IMG/VR virus record: IMGVR_UViG_3300044858_003120
Location: 1-20,494 of that record
Reading direction: 5' to 3' (one strand)
Length of the DNA stretch: 20,494 nucleotides
Source of the DNA: a virus
Under the pieces are notes generated by a model, which made no database searches, had not been told where the DNA came from, and was given only the letters and a program-made list of their open reading frames with translations. Of this stretch, positions 14,438 through 20,100 are shown piece after piece (the stretch's first letter is position 1; each line of letters begins with the position of its first letter). A program made the translations under genes and the position numbers.

Positions 14438-14959
14438 ATGAAAAAGAATCAAACAGTCTATAGGCGGGTAACTAGGGGCGGATTTGTCCAGCTATCAAAT
14501 GATCTCGTAAGAGATAAGAGGCTGTCATTCGGGGCGAGGGGCTTGCTGGCTATGGTGCTATCCAACGCCGATGAGTGGGTGGCAAATCGGGCTTATTTTG
14601 TAAATAACACCACAGACGGGGCCAACAGGGTCAAGACCTACTTTCGGGAATTGGAAAGTCTCGGCTATGTAAAGTATGAGCTTTCTGGCGGAGGTAAGGG
14701 AGGATTCTGCAATACTTGGACATTTTATGATGCGCCAGTTGCGGAAGATCAGCGTAGCAATCGCACAAATTGGCGTTCCCCTCTTTCCGTGGTCAAGGTT
14801 TCTAGCGCACGGGAAATTCCGTCCACGGGAAACTTCGACCACATTATAACACCAATATCAGAGAATACCAATATACAGAATACAATATATGATGAGAATA
14901 TTGTATCGGGTTATGGGGATGAGGAGGAGTATCAGGGAGAAATTCGGGGATTGTGGTAA
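14438..14959 (+). CDS. Winged-helix DNA-binding protein, replication-initiation type
   Basis: I use ATG 14438 rather than GTG 14417. The product has 173 residues. Residues ~15-82 (GGFVQLSNDLVRDKRLSFGARGLLAMVLSN...NRVKTYFRELESLGYVKYE) match the winged-helix domain found at the front of phage replication proteins and related regulators. The FVQLSNDLVRDKRLSFGARG lead is especially typical. The rest is disordered, ending in an acidic tail (YGDEEEYQGE) that could contact a partner. As first gene after the inverted repeat at 14280-14398 it is the best candidate for an origin-binding or operon-regulating protein. It has no helicase or primase motifs. No Shine-Dalgarno site is visible. Confidence 0.75.
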   Translation: MKKNQTVYRRVTRGGFVQLSNDLVRDKRLSFGARGLLAMVLSNADEWVANRAYFVNNTTDGANRVKTYFRELESLGYVKYELSGGGKGGFCNTWTFYDAPVAEDQRSNRTNWRSPLSVVKVSSAREIPSTGNFDHIITPISENTNIQNTIYDENIVSGYGDEEEYQGEIRGLW

Positions 14960-14963
14960 TCGG

Positions 14964-15032
14964 ATGAAATCCCGAAATAATCCAGTTACTGACCGAACCG
15001 ATAAGCCGCGCAGCGCAAGTGTTCCGCGATGA
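14964..15032 (+). CDS. Possible 22-residue leader peptide, coupled to HNH gene
   Basis: A short frame, MKSRNNPVTDRTDKPRSASV then PR, fills the 69-base gap between the winged-helix gene and the HNH gene. Its stop overlaps the HNH start as ATGA, the same junction used elsewhere in this window. The peptide is basic. There is no strong ribosome-binding site and the frame is short enough to be chance, so it is a tentative call. Confidence 0.35.
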   Translation: MKSRNNPVTDRTDKPRSASVPR

Positions 15033-15559
15033 TAACGCAATCTCAATACCAAGCCTACCTTACAACTCCCTACTGGCGAGAAGTGAGTAGGGCCGTCAAA
15101 AAACGGGCAGGGTTCCGTTGCCAACTCTGTAATAGCCCCCTAGATTTGCAGGCCCACCATCGAACTTACGAGCATAAGGGAGACGAACTAAACCACCTTG
15201 ATGACTTGATCTGTCTCTGTAAAAAGTGCCACAAGAACTTCCACGCTGTGGAACGCGAGGAGTCCCGCAAGTTTCAACGGAAGATTTCCAGACCAAAGCC
15301 AGAACCCATGACCGAAACCGTGGAACCAAACAGGCGGGACAAGGCCACAAATACCAGAGTCATCGATTCCAAGATTGTCGAAAGCCTCAAGATTAAGGGC
15401 GGAATGACGGCAGCTACTCTAAAAGCTTTAGGACTTAGTTGGAGTTTTACACGCCAACCCAACTGGCTATTCAAACTACGAGGACGAGTCATTACCGAAG
15501 AAGCCTACCAGCAAGCCTTGGCTGGCAAGAATGTCCGCGCCCAAAAGAAGCGCCGATAA
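15029..15559 (+). CDS. HNH endonuclease with fused C-terminal domain
   Basis: The protein has 176 residues. It starts MITQSQYQAYLTTPYWREVS, a lead shared by many small HNH proteins. The zinc/catalytic core is CQLC (31-34), LQAHHRTYEHKGDE (40-53), with His43-His44 at the active centre, and CLCKKCHKNFH (62-72). From ~110 on is a second, helical region (IVESLKIKGGMTAATLKALGLS...GRVITEEAYQQAL) that looks like a small DNA-binding or wing domain. This may direct cleavage to a particular site. The basic tail RAQKKRR fits DNA contact. The gene is transcribed with its neighbours, unlike the lone HNH at 12516. Confidence 0.82.
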   Translation: MITQSQYQAYLTTPYWREVSRAVKKRAGFRCQLCNSPLDLQAHHRTYEHKGDELNHLDDLICLCKKCHKNFHAVEREESRKFQRKISRPKPEPMTETVEPNRRDKATNTRVIDSKIVESLKIKGGMTAATLKALGLSWSFTRQPNWLFKLRGRVITEEAYQQALAGKNVRAQKKRR

Positions 15560-15562
15560 TAT

Positions 15563-15590
15563 TTGACGTATATTGAACAACAGCTAGGTT
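15563..15590 (+). promoter_or_regulatory. Weak promoter candidate before the small HTH gene
   Basis: TTGACG (15563-15568) is a near-consensus -35 box, followed after 16 bases by TAGGTT (15585-15590), a poor -10 match. The region is AT-rich and is the first gap of any size (~52 bases) after the HNH gene. A perfect TATAAT at 15603-15608 is present but lies too close to the start codon to serve the same gene. Confidence 0.3.
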
Positions 15591-15611
15591 TAAGTGTCAA
15601 TATATAATCAT

Positions 15612-15923
15612 ATGATCAACACATCTACTCTACCTACTGAAATTCAGGAAAACCCCGAAATCACCATTGGCGAACTGGCCGTAAAACACGGATCAAGCTA
15701 CCATGCCATGGCTTCGGCGTTGAAGCGGACGGGCATTCGGGCGAGGCGCAAGAAGACCACCAAGAGGCGCTTGTCCAACGGGGGAAGATCTTTCAAGATT
15801 TTGGGTTTTATTATGAACAACCCCGAAACCAACTTCACCGCCGTTGCCGAGGTATTCAACTGCACCCGCGAGTATGTGAGCCAGATTGAGGCCATCGCCC
15901 GTGAAGAGGGGATCATCAAATGA
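15612..15923 (+). CDS. Small protein with two helix-turn-helix segments
   Basis: I use ATG 15612; a GTG at 15594 would add six residues and has a weak AGG site, so the start is uncertain. The 103-residue product has one HTH-like segment at 17-45 (EITIGELAVKHGSSYHAMASALKRTGI). A very basic linker follows (RARRKKTTKRR), then a second HTH at 73-98 (TNFTAVAEVFNCTREYVSQIEAIAREEG). It is probably a phage DNA-binding regulator. It ends in an ATGA overlap with the next small gene. Confidence 0.72.
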   Translation: MINTSTLPTEIQENPEITIGELAVKHGSSYHAMASALKRTGIRARRKKTTKRRLSNGGRSFKILGFIMNNPETNFTAVAEVFNCTREYVSQIEAIAREEGIIK

Positions 15924-16096
15924 CTGTTGGACGATTATATAGCAATGTTGCAGAGTTTCCCGATAGAAGCATTCTGCACATCATGCTAGAACAAAAAGAA
16001 AGGCAATTGGAGAAGGCCCGCCAAGCACTGATGATGTGCATCGCCCCCGATCCCGAATCCGAAAGACTTAAAGAGGAAGTATTGCTTGAGCAATGA
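15920..16096 (+). CDS. Small helical protein, 58 residues
   Basis: The frame starts with ATG at 15920, overlapping the upstream stop (ATGA). A GAGGGG ribosome-binding site lies about 9 bases upstream, and the frame ends in another ATGA overlap with the RusA-like gene. The product begins MTVGRLYSNVAEFPDRSILH and is mostly one long charged helix (MLEQKERQLEKARQALMM, then ESERLKEEVLLEQ), possibly a coiled coil. Both overlaps make it a convincing gene, although its function is unknown. Confidence 0.7.
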   Translation: MTVGRLYSNVAEFPDRSILHIMLEQKERQLEKARQALMMCIAPDPESERLKEEVLLEQ

Positions 16097-16491
16097 AAGA
16101 AATCCCCGCAGGCTATGTGGAAGTAAGCAAAGGAGTCTATGAGCGTATCGATGTCATCCAGAAAAAATTCATGGGAGGAAAAGCCATTCTTCCAGCTAAG
16201 AGTAAAAGCCGTAACAGCAAGCCTAAACCGCCTATTCTCAATGGGGCCGTGGGGAAGGCTGGCGGAGAAAAAGCGCATACAGGCCGCATTCTTGTCCGCA
16301 TTACGGTCTACAGGAAGAGATGTGTCGATCCCTGCAACGCAGGGCAGAAATACCTCGTTGACTGTCTCAGATATGCTGGAATTTTGGTCGATGACCGAGA
16401 AGAAGATATCGCGCTTGAAATCAACCAAGAAAAAACTCGCGGGGAAGAAGAGACGTTGATAGAGTTGTTTAATGAATCAGTGGAGTTTTGA
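16093..16491 (+). CDS. RusA-like Holliday-junction resolvase-type protein (tentative)
   Basis: The protein has 132 residues. The first ~60 are a basic, proline- and lysine-rich lead-in (AKSKSRNSKPKPP). The folded part starts at RILVRITVYRKR, then VDPCNAGQKYLVDCLRYAGILVDDREEDI (78-106). In RusA-family resolvases, a D..N..K...D.L...g.l.DD pattern carries the metal-binding acids; here Asp79, Asn82, Lys86, Asp90, Asp100 and Asp101 fit. Then comes EINQEKTRGEEETLIEL, matching the final strand. Such enzymes resolve branched phage DNA before packaging. The first metal-site region is not an exact match, so I hold this as likely but not certain. Confidence 0.6.
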   Translation: MKEIPAGYVEVSKGVYERIDVIQKKFMGGKAILPAKSKSRNSKPKPPILNGAVGKAGGEKAHTGRILVRITVYRKRCVDPCNAGQKYLVDCLRYAGILVDDREEDIALEINQEKTRGEEETLIELFNESVEF

Positions 16492-16624
16492 CGCCGATCT
16501 AAAAGTCGCTTACGATGACACAGGTGTTCTGATGCCATTTCCAGAACAAGAAGAAGGCTTTTGCGACAATCCTATCAGAAGGCTGTTTGAACAAGTTGAG
16601 GAAACCGATGTCGAAGAAGACTAA
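16472..16624 (+). CDS. Small acidic protein, 50 residues
   Basis: ATG 16472 lies inside the end of the RusA-like gene (20-base overlap). The frame ends at TAA 16622-16624, sharing one base with the next ATG (TAATG). The product begins MNQWSFDADLKVAYDDTGVL and ends in a strongly acidic stretch (FEQVEETDVEED). Coupled start and stop signals support a true gene. No family is recognised. Confidence 0.6.
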   Translation: MNQWSFDADLKVAYDDTGVLMPFPEQEEGFCDNPIRRLFEQVEETDVEED

Positions 16625-17196
16625 TGGATCAAGCAACGATCAACTTTCTGGGGCGGGCTATCCTTAAATACCGCCAGTTCAAACTTTCGTTTGTTCCTCA
16701 AAAATATCTTATCACAGGCAAGGCCACCTCTGTAGGGTGGGCAGATGACAAAGAGCTACGCATAGCCACCAAACGCCCCGTATCCACATGGCTTGATGTC
16801 TTTGTCCATGAGACCTGTCACCTCGACCAGCAACTCCAAAGACCCAAGTGGCATGATGTCAGGGAGGATGCCCTTGGAAAGCTGGATGAATGGCTTGCTG
16901 GTAAGAAAGTAGACTATGTGGATAAATACATACGCCTCGTTGTTGAACTGGAATGGGATTGTGAAAAGCGATCCGTGCGAAAACTTGCCCGTAACAAACT
17001 ACCCGTAGATCTTAAACGCTATGCCCAGATGGCCAACGCCTACATCTTGGGCTACCATTGGATGTTCAACAATCGTAAGTGGTGCAAGAAAAGCTACGAG
17101 ACCACAAGGATCTGGAGCCAGATGCCCGAAAAAATCATATCTTTAAACACCGCGCTGTTCCCCCCAGCAAAACTTACCGACCCATACTATGATTGA
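16624..17196 (+). CDS. HExxH zinc metallopeptidase-like protein
   Basis: This 190-residue protein contains VFVHETCHLDQQ, a classical zinc-binding HExxH motif at His62-Glu63-His66. About 45 residues later LVVELEWDCEKRS (105-117) offers Glu108 or Glu110 as a third ligand, an arrangement seen in gluzincin-type proteases. The N-terminal part (FLGRAILKYRQFKLSFVPQ) and middle WADDKELRIATKRP are beta-type. The substrate is unknown; possibilities include a host protein or a virion protein processed on infection. Some phage proteins of this plan may be inactive. It overlaps the preceding gene by 1 base and the next by 8. Confidence 0.68.
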   Translation: MDQATINFLGRAILKYRQFKLSFVPQKYLITGKATSVGWADDKELRIATKRPVSTWLDVFVHETCHLDQQLQRPKWHDVREDALGKLDEWLAGKKVDYVDKYIRLVVELEWDCEKRSVRKLARNKLPVDLKRYAQMANAYILGYHWMFNNRKWCKKSYETTRIWSQMPEKIISLNTALFPPAKLTDPYYD

Positions 17197-17452
17197 CCTA
17201 CTTAACGGAAGTAATGGGAAAGACTACATCCCGTGTCCTTCCTGTACCCAGATTGATGAGATTAAACAGCTACTTGCTGAATATCAGACCTTTGAGGGAG
17301 AAAGCCCGATTATCTCAATTGATCTACTAATTTCGGAAGTCAAGATGTGGAGAAGTAAAGAAAGCTACGAGCGTAAGCTAAAATCCACCATGATTTCCTC
17401 CATGGTTAAGAAGCTAGAAAATAAAGGATTCCAAGTTGATGAAAACAATTGA
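17189..17452 (+). CDS. Unknown helical protein, 87 residues, with CPSC motif
   Basis: ATG 17189 overlaps the metallopeptidase-like gene by 8 bases and the gene itself overlaps the dCMP deaminase by 14. The product has an N-terminal YIPCPSCTQ, which may bind metal together with another protein, then helical heptad-like stretches (IDEIKQLLAEYQTF, LLISEVKMWRSKESYERKL, MISSMVKKLENKGF). The family is not recognised. Its dense packing points to joint expression with the deaminase. Confidence 0.62.
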   Translation: MIDLLNGSNGKDYIPCPSCTQIDEIKQLLAEYQTFEGESPIISIDLLISEVKMWRSKESYERKLKSTMISSMVKKLENKGFQVDENN

Positions 17453-17885
17453 AGACAAGTGGGTTGCAAGATTTATCAAGTTGGCCGAAGAAGTCTCCAC
17501 ATGGAGCAAAGACCCTTCGTCACAAGTGGGCGCGGTCATTGTCCGACCAGATCGAACCATAGCTTCTATTGGATTCAATGGATTCCCTAGAGGAGTTGAG
17601 GACTGCCATGAGCGTATCGCAAATCGCGATACCAAATTGTTGTTCACTATCCATGCCGAGATGAATGCTATCCTGTCGGCCAAAGAGCCACTTAAAGGCT
17701 ACTCTCTCTTTGTTTGGCCCTTCCAACCCTGCGCCCATTGTGCGGCGTCTATCATTCAATCGGGGATCAAGGAAGTCTACTGCCCGTTCAACGCCCATCT
17801 GGATAGCTACGAGCGTTGGGCCGACTCCTTCAAAGCCGCCCTTCAGATGTTTGACGAGGCCGAGGTTCGCGTTATTTTCTCTTGA
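17439..17885 (+). CDS. dCMP deaminase family enzyme
   Basis: I start at ATG 17439 (AAGGA 9 bases upstream) instead of TTG 17436. The 148-residue protein has the cytidine/deoxycytidylate deaminase zinc signature: HAE (His72, Ala73, Glu74 as proton shuttle) and PCAHC (Cys98, Cys101). DPSSQVGAVIV (25-35) and GFNGFPRG (45-52) are typical of the dCMP branch. It should convert dCMP to dUMP, the substrate of thymidylate synthase, raising dTMP for phage DNA synthesis in the cytoplasm. No thymidylate synthase gene is nearby. Another cytosine-type deaminase activity is possible but less likely. Confidence 0.9.
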   Translation: MKTIEDKWVARFIKLAEEVSTWSKDPSSQVGAVIVRPDRTIASIGFNGFPRGVEDCHERIANRDTKLLFTIHAEMNAILSAKEPLKGYSLFVWPFQPCAHCAASIIQSGIKEVYCPFNAHLDSYERWADSFKAALQMFDEAEVRVIFS

Positions 17886-17910
17886 CAACCCCAGAATCCT
17901 CGTCTCTATT
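17882..17910 (+). promoter_or_regulatory. Promoter candidate: TTGACA, 17 bases, TCTATT
   Basis: A perfect -35 consensus TTGACA (17882-17887) overlaps the deaminase stop codon. Spaced 17 bases on, TCTATT (17905-17910) matches four of six -10 positions. RNA would begin near 17917, only ~3 bases before ATG 17920, and no ribosome-binding site is seen there, so the mRNA may be almost leaderless. This would give the small-gene run that follows its own control. Confidence 0.45.
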
Positions 17911-17919
17911 AACCAAATT

Positions 17920-18141
17920 ATGAGCGAAGGACTATCCAAAGTCTTTGAAATGGTCAGTGGCTGGAAAGAGTGTTCTCAGTTTGAACATGACCACGAAGGC
18001 TACATCACTACCGAACGAGTCGGAGAAGGGAAGGCAATGTTTCTTTGGCGGGTTGACAAAGAACCCGTTCACCTCGACCATATGTATATGGACGGAAATC
18101 TATTCGTCCGATTCAGCGAAGACTACCAAATAAATCTATGA
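17920..18141 (+). CDS. Unknown small protein, 73 residues
   Basis: The product begins MSEGLSKVFEMVSGWKECSQ. It continues through acidic and aromatic beta-type stretches (GYITTERVGEGKAMFLWRV, HMYMDGNLFVRFSEDYQINL). There is no signal or catalytic motif. ATG 17920 follows the candidate promoter at 17882 and the stop overlaps the next gene (ATGA). A longer open frame reaching back to 17665 is rejected because it lies inside the deaminase gene. Confidence 0.6.
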   Translation: MSEGLSKVFEMVSGWKECSQFEHDHEGYITTERVGEGKAMFLWRVDKEPVHLDHMYMDGNLFVRFSEDYQINL

Positions 18142-18389
18142 GTGAAGAAACCAACCAACCAAACCCGTCCGAAGTGCTTACTAATCGCGTGAACAGCGCC
18201 TATGTGGCCAAGGACTACACGCTGCTTAACGGCGGCACCGATAACATCGTGATGATCCAAGGAGAGCGCAAAGACTCTGATCCCGTGGATGTTCTTCTTA
18301 CCTATGATGGTATGGAAGAAGTCCTTAAGTCTCTCAAGGAATCCACTACACCGAAAGAAGAAGTCAAAGAAGAGTCTTCTGATGACTAG
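18138..18389 (+). CDS. Unknown small acidic-tailed protein, 83 residues
   Basis: The product starts MSEETNQPNPSEVLTNRVNS. It has a compact middle (YVAKDYTLLNGGTDNIVMIQGERKD, VDVLLTYDGMEEVLKSL) and a charged disordered tail (TPKEEVKEESSDD). It is coupled to its neighbours on both sides by overlaps of 4 and 8 bases. It is the last soluble gene before the run of tiny membrane peptides. The family is not recognised. Confidence 0.62.
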   Translation: MSEETNQPNPSEVLTNRVNSAYVAKDYTLLNGGTDNIVMIQGERKDSDPVDVLLTYDGMEEVLKSLKESTTPKEEVKEESSDD

Positions 18390-18540
18390 TATCTGGCTGA
18401 TAGGTGCGGTAGGTATCTGCTATGGTATTGTTTCTTTAGAACAGGCTATTCGCGGAAACTACGCCCTGTCGATCATCTGGGGAGGATATTGTTTCTCCCA
18501 GTGGGGATTGCTTTGGGTAACGCTTTACGGAACCAAGTAA
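18382..18540 (+). CDS. Tiny two-helix membrane protein, 52 residues
   Basis: I use ATG 18382, overlapping the preceding stop by 8 bases; the open frame extends upstream to 18289 but that part is basic shadow. Two hydrophobic segments (IWLIGAVGICYGIVSLEQAI and YALSIIWGGYCFSQWGLLWV) are separated by a short RGN loop. It is a likely inner-membrane hairpin with small-residue and Cys/Trp content. Size and topology would fit a small class II-type holin, but this is unproved. Confidence 0.6.
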   Translation: MTSIWLIGAVGICYGIVSLEQAIRGNYALSIIWGGYCFSQWGLLWVTLYGTK

Positions 18541-18623
18541 TGGAAGCTCTAGGATCTATTTACGCAATGCTTGCATGTTTGTTTATCGGCTGGTGGAAAA
18601 TTACGGGCAAGCACCTTGACTGA
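18540..18623 (+). CDS. Tiny single-span membrane peptide, 27 residues
   Basis: This starts at ATG 18540, sharing a base with the previous stop (TAATG), and ends at TGA, sharing a base with the next ATG (TGATG). The peptide MEALGSIYAMLACLFIGWWK plus ITGKHLD has one hydrophobic helix (~4-19) and a basic end. The exact one-base junctions on both sides are the main support. Confidence 0.5.
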   Translation: MEALGSIYAMLACLFIGWWKITGKHLD

Positions 18624-18712
18624 TGGTTGACTCATTTACGTCTATTGTTTTCTGGGGGGCTATGCTTATCGTGACTCTCAAGGTTATTAAAGATCGTATT
18701 AAGCCCGAATAA
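18623..18712 (+). CDS. Tiny single-span membrane peptide, 29 residues
   Basis: The ATG at 18623 overlaps the upstream stop (TGATG). The product MVDSFTSIVFWGAMLIVTLK then VIKDRIKPE has one membrane helix (~5-19) and a basic cytoplasmic end by the positive-inside rule. A 2-base gap separates it from the next peptide gene. Confidence 0.48.
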   Translation: MVDSFTSIVFWGAMLIVTLKVIKDRIKPE

Positions 18713-18714
18713 CA

Positions 18715-18810
18715 ATGAAAATAACCACCGTTGTCGCGCTATCTATCCTGTCCACAATCTTCTGGGGAACATTTTCCTATGGCGTATATGCTCTCCTCTA
18801 CTGGAAATAA
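18715..18810 (+). CDS. Tiny single-span membrane peptide, 31 residues
   Basis: This starts at ATG 18715, two bases after the previous stop. The product MKITTVVALSILSTIFWGTF then SYGVYALLYWK has a Lys near the start and one long hydrophobic stretch to the C-terminus. It may be a signal-anchor or membrane peptide. Its last 32 bases lie inside the start of the next gene in another frame, so both may be translated. Confidence 0.45.
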   Translation: MKITTVVALSILSTIFWGTFSYGVYALLYWK

Positions 18811-18985
18811 ACTGGAAAAGTGGATCAAAACCCGATCTGAGGACGAAGTTAAAGTAATGAACTTCCTCCAAGAATATGGGGTGGTGAGCGATAATGCCGT
18901 CTGGGCTAAAGATGTGGGGAATGACGGAAAGGCCATGCGGTGTATGGCAATAAACTTTGAACGTTTCAAGACCTACGCTGTCTAA
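18779..18985 (+). CDS. Small unknown protein, 68 residues, possible winged-helix fold
   Basis: I use ATG 18779, preceded by GGGGAA about 9 bases upstream; ATG 18788 is an alternative. The product begins MAYMLSSTGNKLEKWIKTRS. A helical stretch, EDEVKVMNFLQEYGVVSDNAVWAKDV, reads like the small recognition domain of phage HTH proteins, and the end is basic. It overlaps the preceding tiny gene by 32 bases. No firm family assignment. Confidence 0.55.
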   Translation: MAYMLSSTGNKLEKWIKTRSEDEVKVMNFLQEYGVVSDNAVWAKDVGNDGKAMRCMAINFERFKTYAV

Positions 18986-18992
18986 TATCGCA

Positions 18993-19451
18993 ATGAAGAC
19001 TTGTTTTGAAGTTGGTCAAAACGCCGAACAGCGATTTGCACGGCATATTAGTGGGCCTGTCTTTGCCACCAAGGAGCAAGACATCCATGAGCATTGGGAC
19101 GTTAAGTCGGTAGCTGGCACCAAATACGATGTGAAGGCGATGAAGAAGTGGAATAGGGCCGACCCCGAATCCACAGATCGGATGCATTACATCGAACTAC
19201 GCAACGTCAACGGAGAACTGGGCTGGCTTTACGGAGAGGCTGACTACATCGTCTTTGAAACCCGCGCCCACTGGATAGTGGTCAAACGCCGCACCCTCAT
19301 GCCCTTTATCGAGGGATTGACAGAAAATAGTGAACAAAGCCTGAAACCCGCTGTCTATAGACTTTACCAACGCAATGGTAGAAAAGATCTGATGACCGTA
19401 GTGCCTACAGTAGACCTACTGGCCATTAGTGAAGAGATAATAAAGAAATAA
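18993..19451 (+). CDS. PD-(D/E)XK nuclease-like protein
   Basis: I use ATG 18993; a TTG at 18957 adds 12 residues. The 152-residue product has the order of a PD-(D/E)XK core: an N-terminal helix with Glu12 (GQNAEQRFARHI), then EQDIHEHWDVKS (Asp36), KYDVKAMKKW (Asp46-x-Lys48), and HYIELRNVNGELGWLYGEADYIVFE, in which Glu68 may complete the site. Phage proteins with an AE.RF...EHWD...DVK...ELKNV.G..GWLYG.ADY pattern are frequent, and I believe they are nuclease-fold. The role could be branch resolution, host DNA breakdown or repair. The C-terminus is helical. Confidence 0.7.
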   Translation: MKTCFEVGQNAEQRFARHISGPVFATKEQDIHEHWDVKSVAGTKYDVKAMKKWNRADPESTDRMHYIELRNVNGELGWLYGEADYIVFETRAHWIVVKRRTLMPFIEGLTENSEQSLKPAVYRLYQRNGRKDLMTVVPTVDLLAISEEIIKK

Positions 19452-19458
19452 ACTAACT

Positions 19459-19671
19459 ATGAATAACCAACAAAAAGATAATTCGGGAGCGTTGTTCCCG
19501 AACAAAAGTGATAACCCCAAAGCCCCAACCCACAAGGGTAAGGTGATGGTCAATGGAGTCCTCCTCGACGTTGCGGGCTGGAAGCAGAAGTCCCAAAAGG
19601 GAGTGGACTACGTCAGCCTCAAGTTCTCTCCTCCTTACAAGAAGGAAGAAGAAGTAGACGAGGCATTCTAA
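19459..19671 (+). CDS. DUF736-like small protein, possible SSB-like fold
   Basis: The 70-residue product carries NSGALFPNKSDNPKAPTHKG, then VMVNGVLLDVAGWKQKSQKG, YVSLKFSPP and an acidic end (EEEVDEAF). The pattern SGALF.N....P....G......A.W.K.SKKG..Y.SL.. matches DUF736-type and related short phage/plasmid proteins thought to resemble single-strand DNA-binding folds, including the acidic tail. Positioned right after the nuclease-like gene, it may act in DNA replication or repair. No Shine-Dalgarno site is evident. Confidence 0.65.
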   Translation: MNNQQKDNSGALFPNKSDNPKAPTHKGKVMVNGVLLDVAGWKQKSQKGVDYVSLKFSPPYKKEEEVDEAF

Positions 19672-19689
19672 TTTAGGGTGTCAGCCCAT

Positions 19690-19723
19690 GGGGTGGGAGG
19701 TAATTCGACCTATCTCCCGCCCC
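19690..19723 (+). promoter_or_regulatory. GC-rich hairpin between two small genes
   Basis: GGGGTGGGAG (19690-19699) pairs with CTCCCGCCCC (19714-19723) over ten positions. One of them is a G-U pair only on the plus strand, so it fits rightward RNA. The 14-base loop can add a short inner AGGT/ACCT stem. No T-run follows, so it is not a typical terminator. It ends 15 bases before ATG 19739 and may stabilise mRNA ends or regulate the next gene. Confidence 0.5.
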
Positions 19724-19738
19724 AACCTCTAAAAATAC

Positions 19739-19936
19739 ATGAATAAAACAATTGAACAGCTTAACGACGATCTGGTCTACGCTGAAGCTACGTTAAGGAT
19801 TTTGTTGGAATCCACCCGTGATTGGCTGGATAGCGAGATCAAAGAGTCTGGAGAATACTTCGTCAGGGGGCTGCAACGCCGAATCATAGATCGCCACCCC
19901 CAACTAGGCTGGGTTATTGACCCACTGGAGTTCTAG
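19739..19936 (+). CDS. Small helical protein, 65 residues
   Basis: The product starts MNKTIEQLNDDLVYAEATLR. It is mainly helical, with EATLRILLESTRDWLDSEIKESGEYFVRGLQRRI as one long amphipathic stretch, ending in GWVIDPLEF. It follows the hairpin at 19690 and ends 2 bases before the next ATG. Its own end supplies a GGAG ribosome-binding site for that next gene. The family is not recognised. Confidence 0.6.
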   Translation: MNKTIEQLNDDLVYAEATLRILLESTRDWLDSEIKESGEYFVRGLQRRIIDRHPQLGWVIDPLEF

Positions 19937-19938
19937 CT

Positions 19939-20100
19939 ATGGCAGCAGGAAAGGGAGATAGACCCCGCAAGGTGAATGGCCCGAAGTATCGGGACAACTA
20001 CGATTTTATTTATGCGAGCAAAAGTCATTGGAATCAAACAAGACCGCAACCCAGCAATCCATACCCCAAAACCCCGAAACGTGAACCCAAAGATCAATAA
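19939..20100 (+). CDS. Small conserved phage protein, MAAGKGDRPR type
   Basis: The 53-residue product begins MAAGKGDRPRKVNGPKYRDN, continuing YDFIYASK and a Pro/Lys-rich tail. Small proteins opening with GKGDxPRPVN..KYR.NYD.IF are found in many tailed phages and have no known function. GGAG lies 8 bases upstream. About half of it overlaps the next gene in another frame. I rate it real because of the family-like opening. Confidence 0.65.
   Translation: MAAGKGDRPRKVNGPKYRDNYDFIYASKSHWNQTRPQPSNPYPKTPKREPKDQ

Noticed and set aside
15603-15608. Perfect TATAAT as a promoter for the 15612 gene
   Set aside because: It ends 3 bases before the ATG, so RNA would begin inside the gene, and no -35 box lies 16-18 bases upstream.
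15916-16428. 170-residue minus-strand frame
   Set aside because: Lies opposite two coupled rightward genes; composition (Ser/Cys/Phe-rich) is typical of an antisense shadow.
16139-16459. 106-residue plus-strand frame inside the RusA-like gene
   Set aside because: Shadow frame; the overlapping gene has both ATGA junction support and a family pattern.
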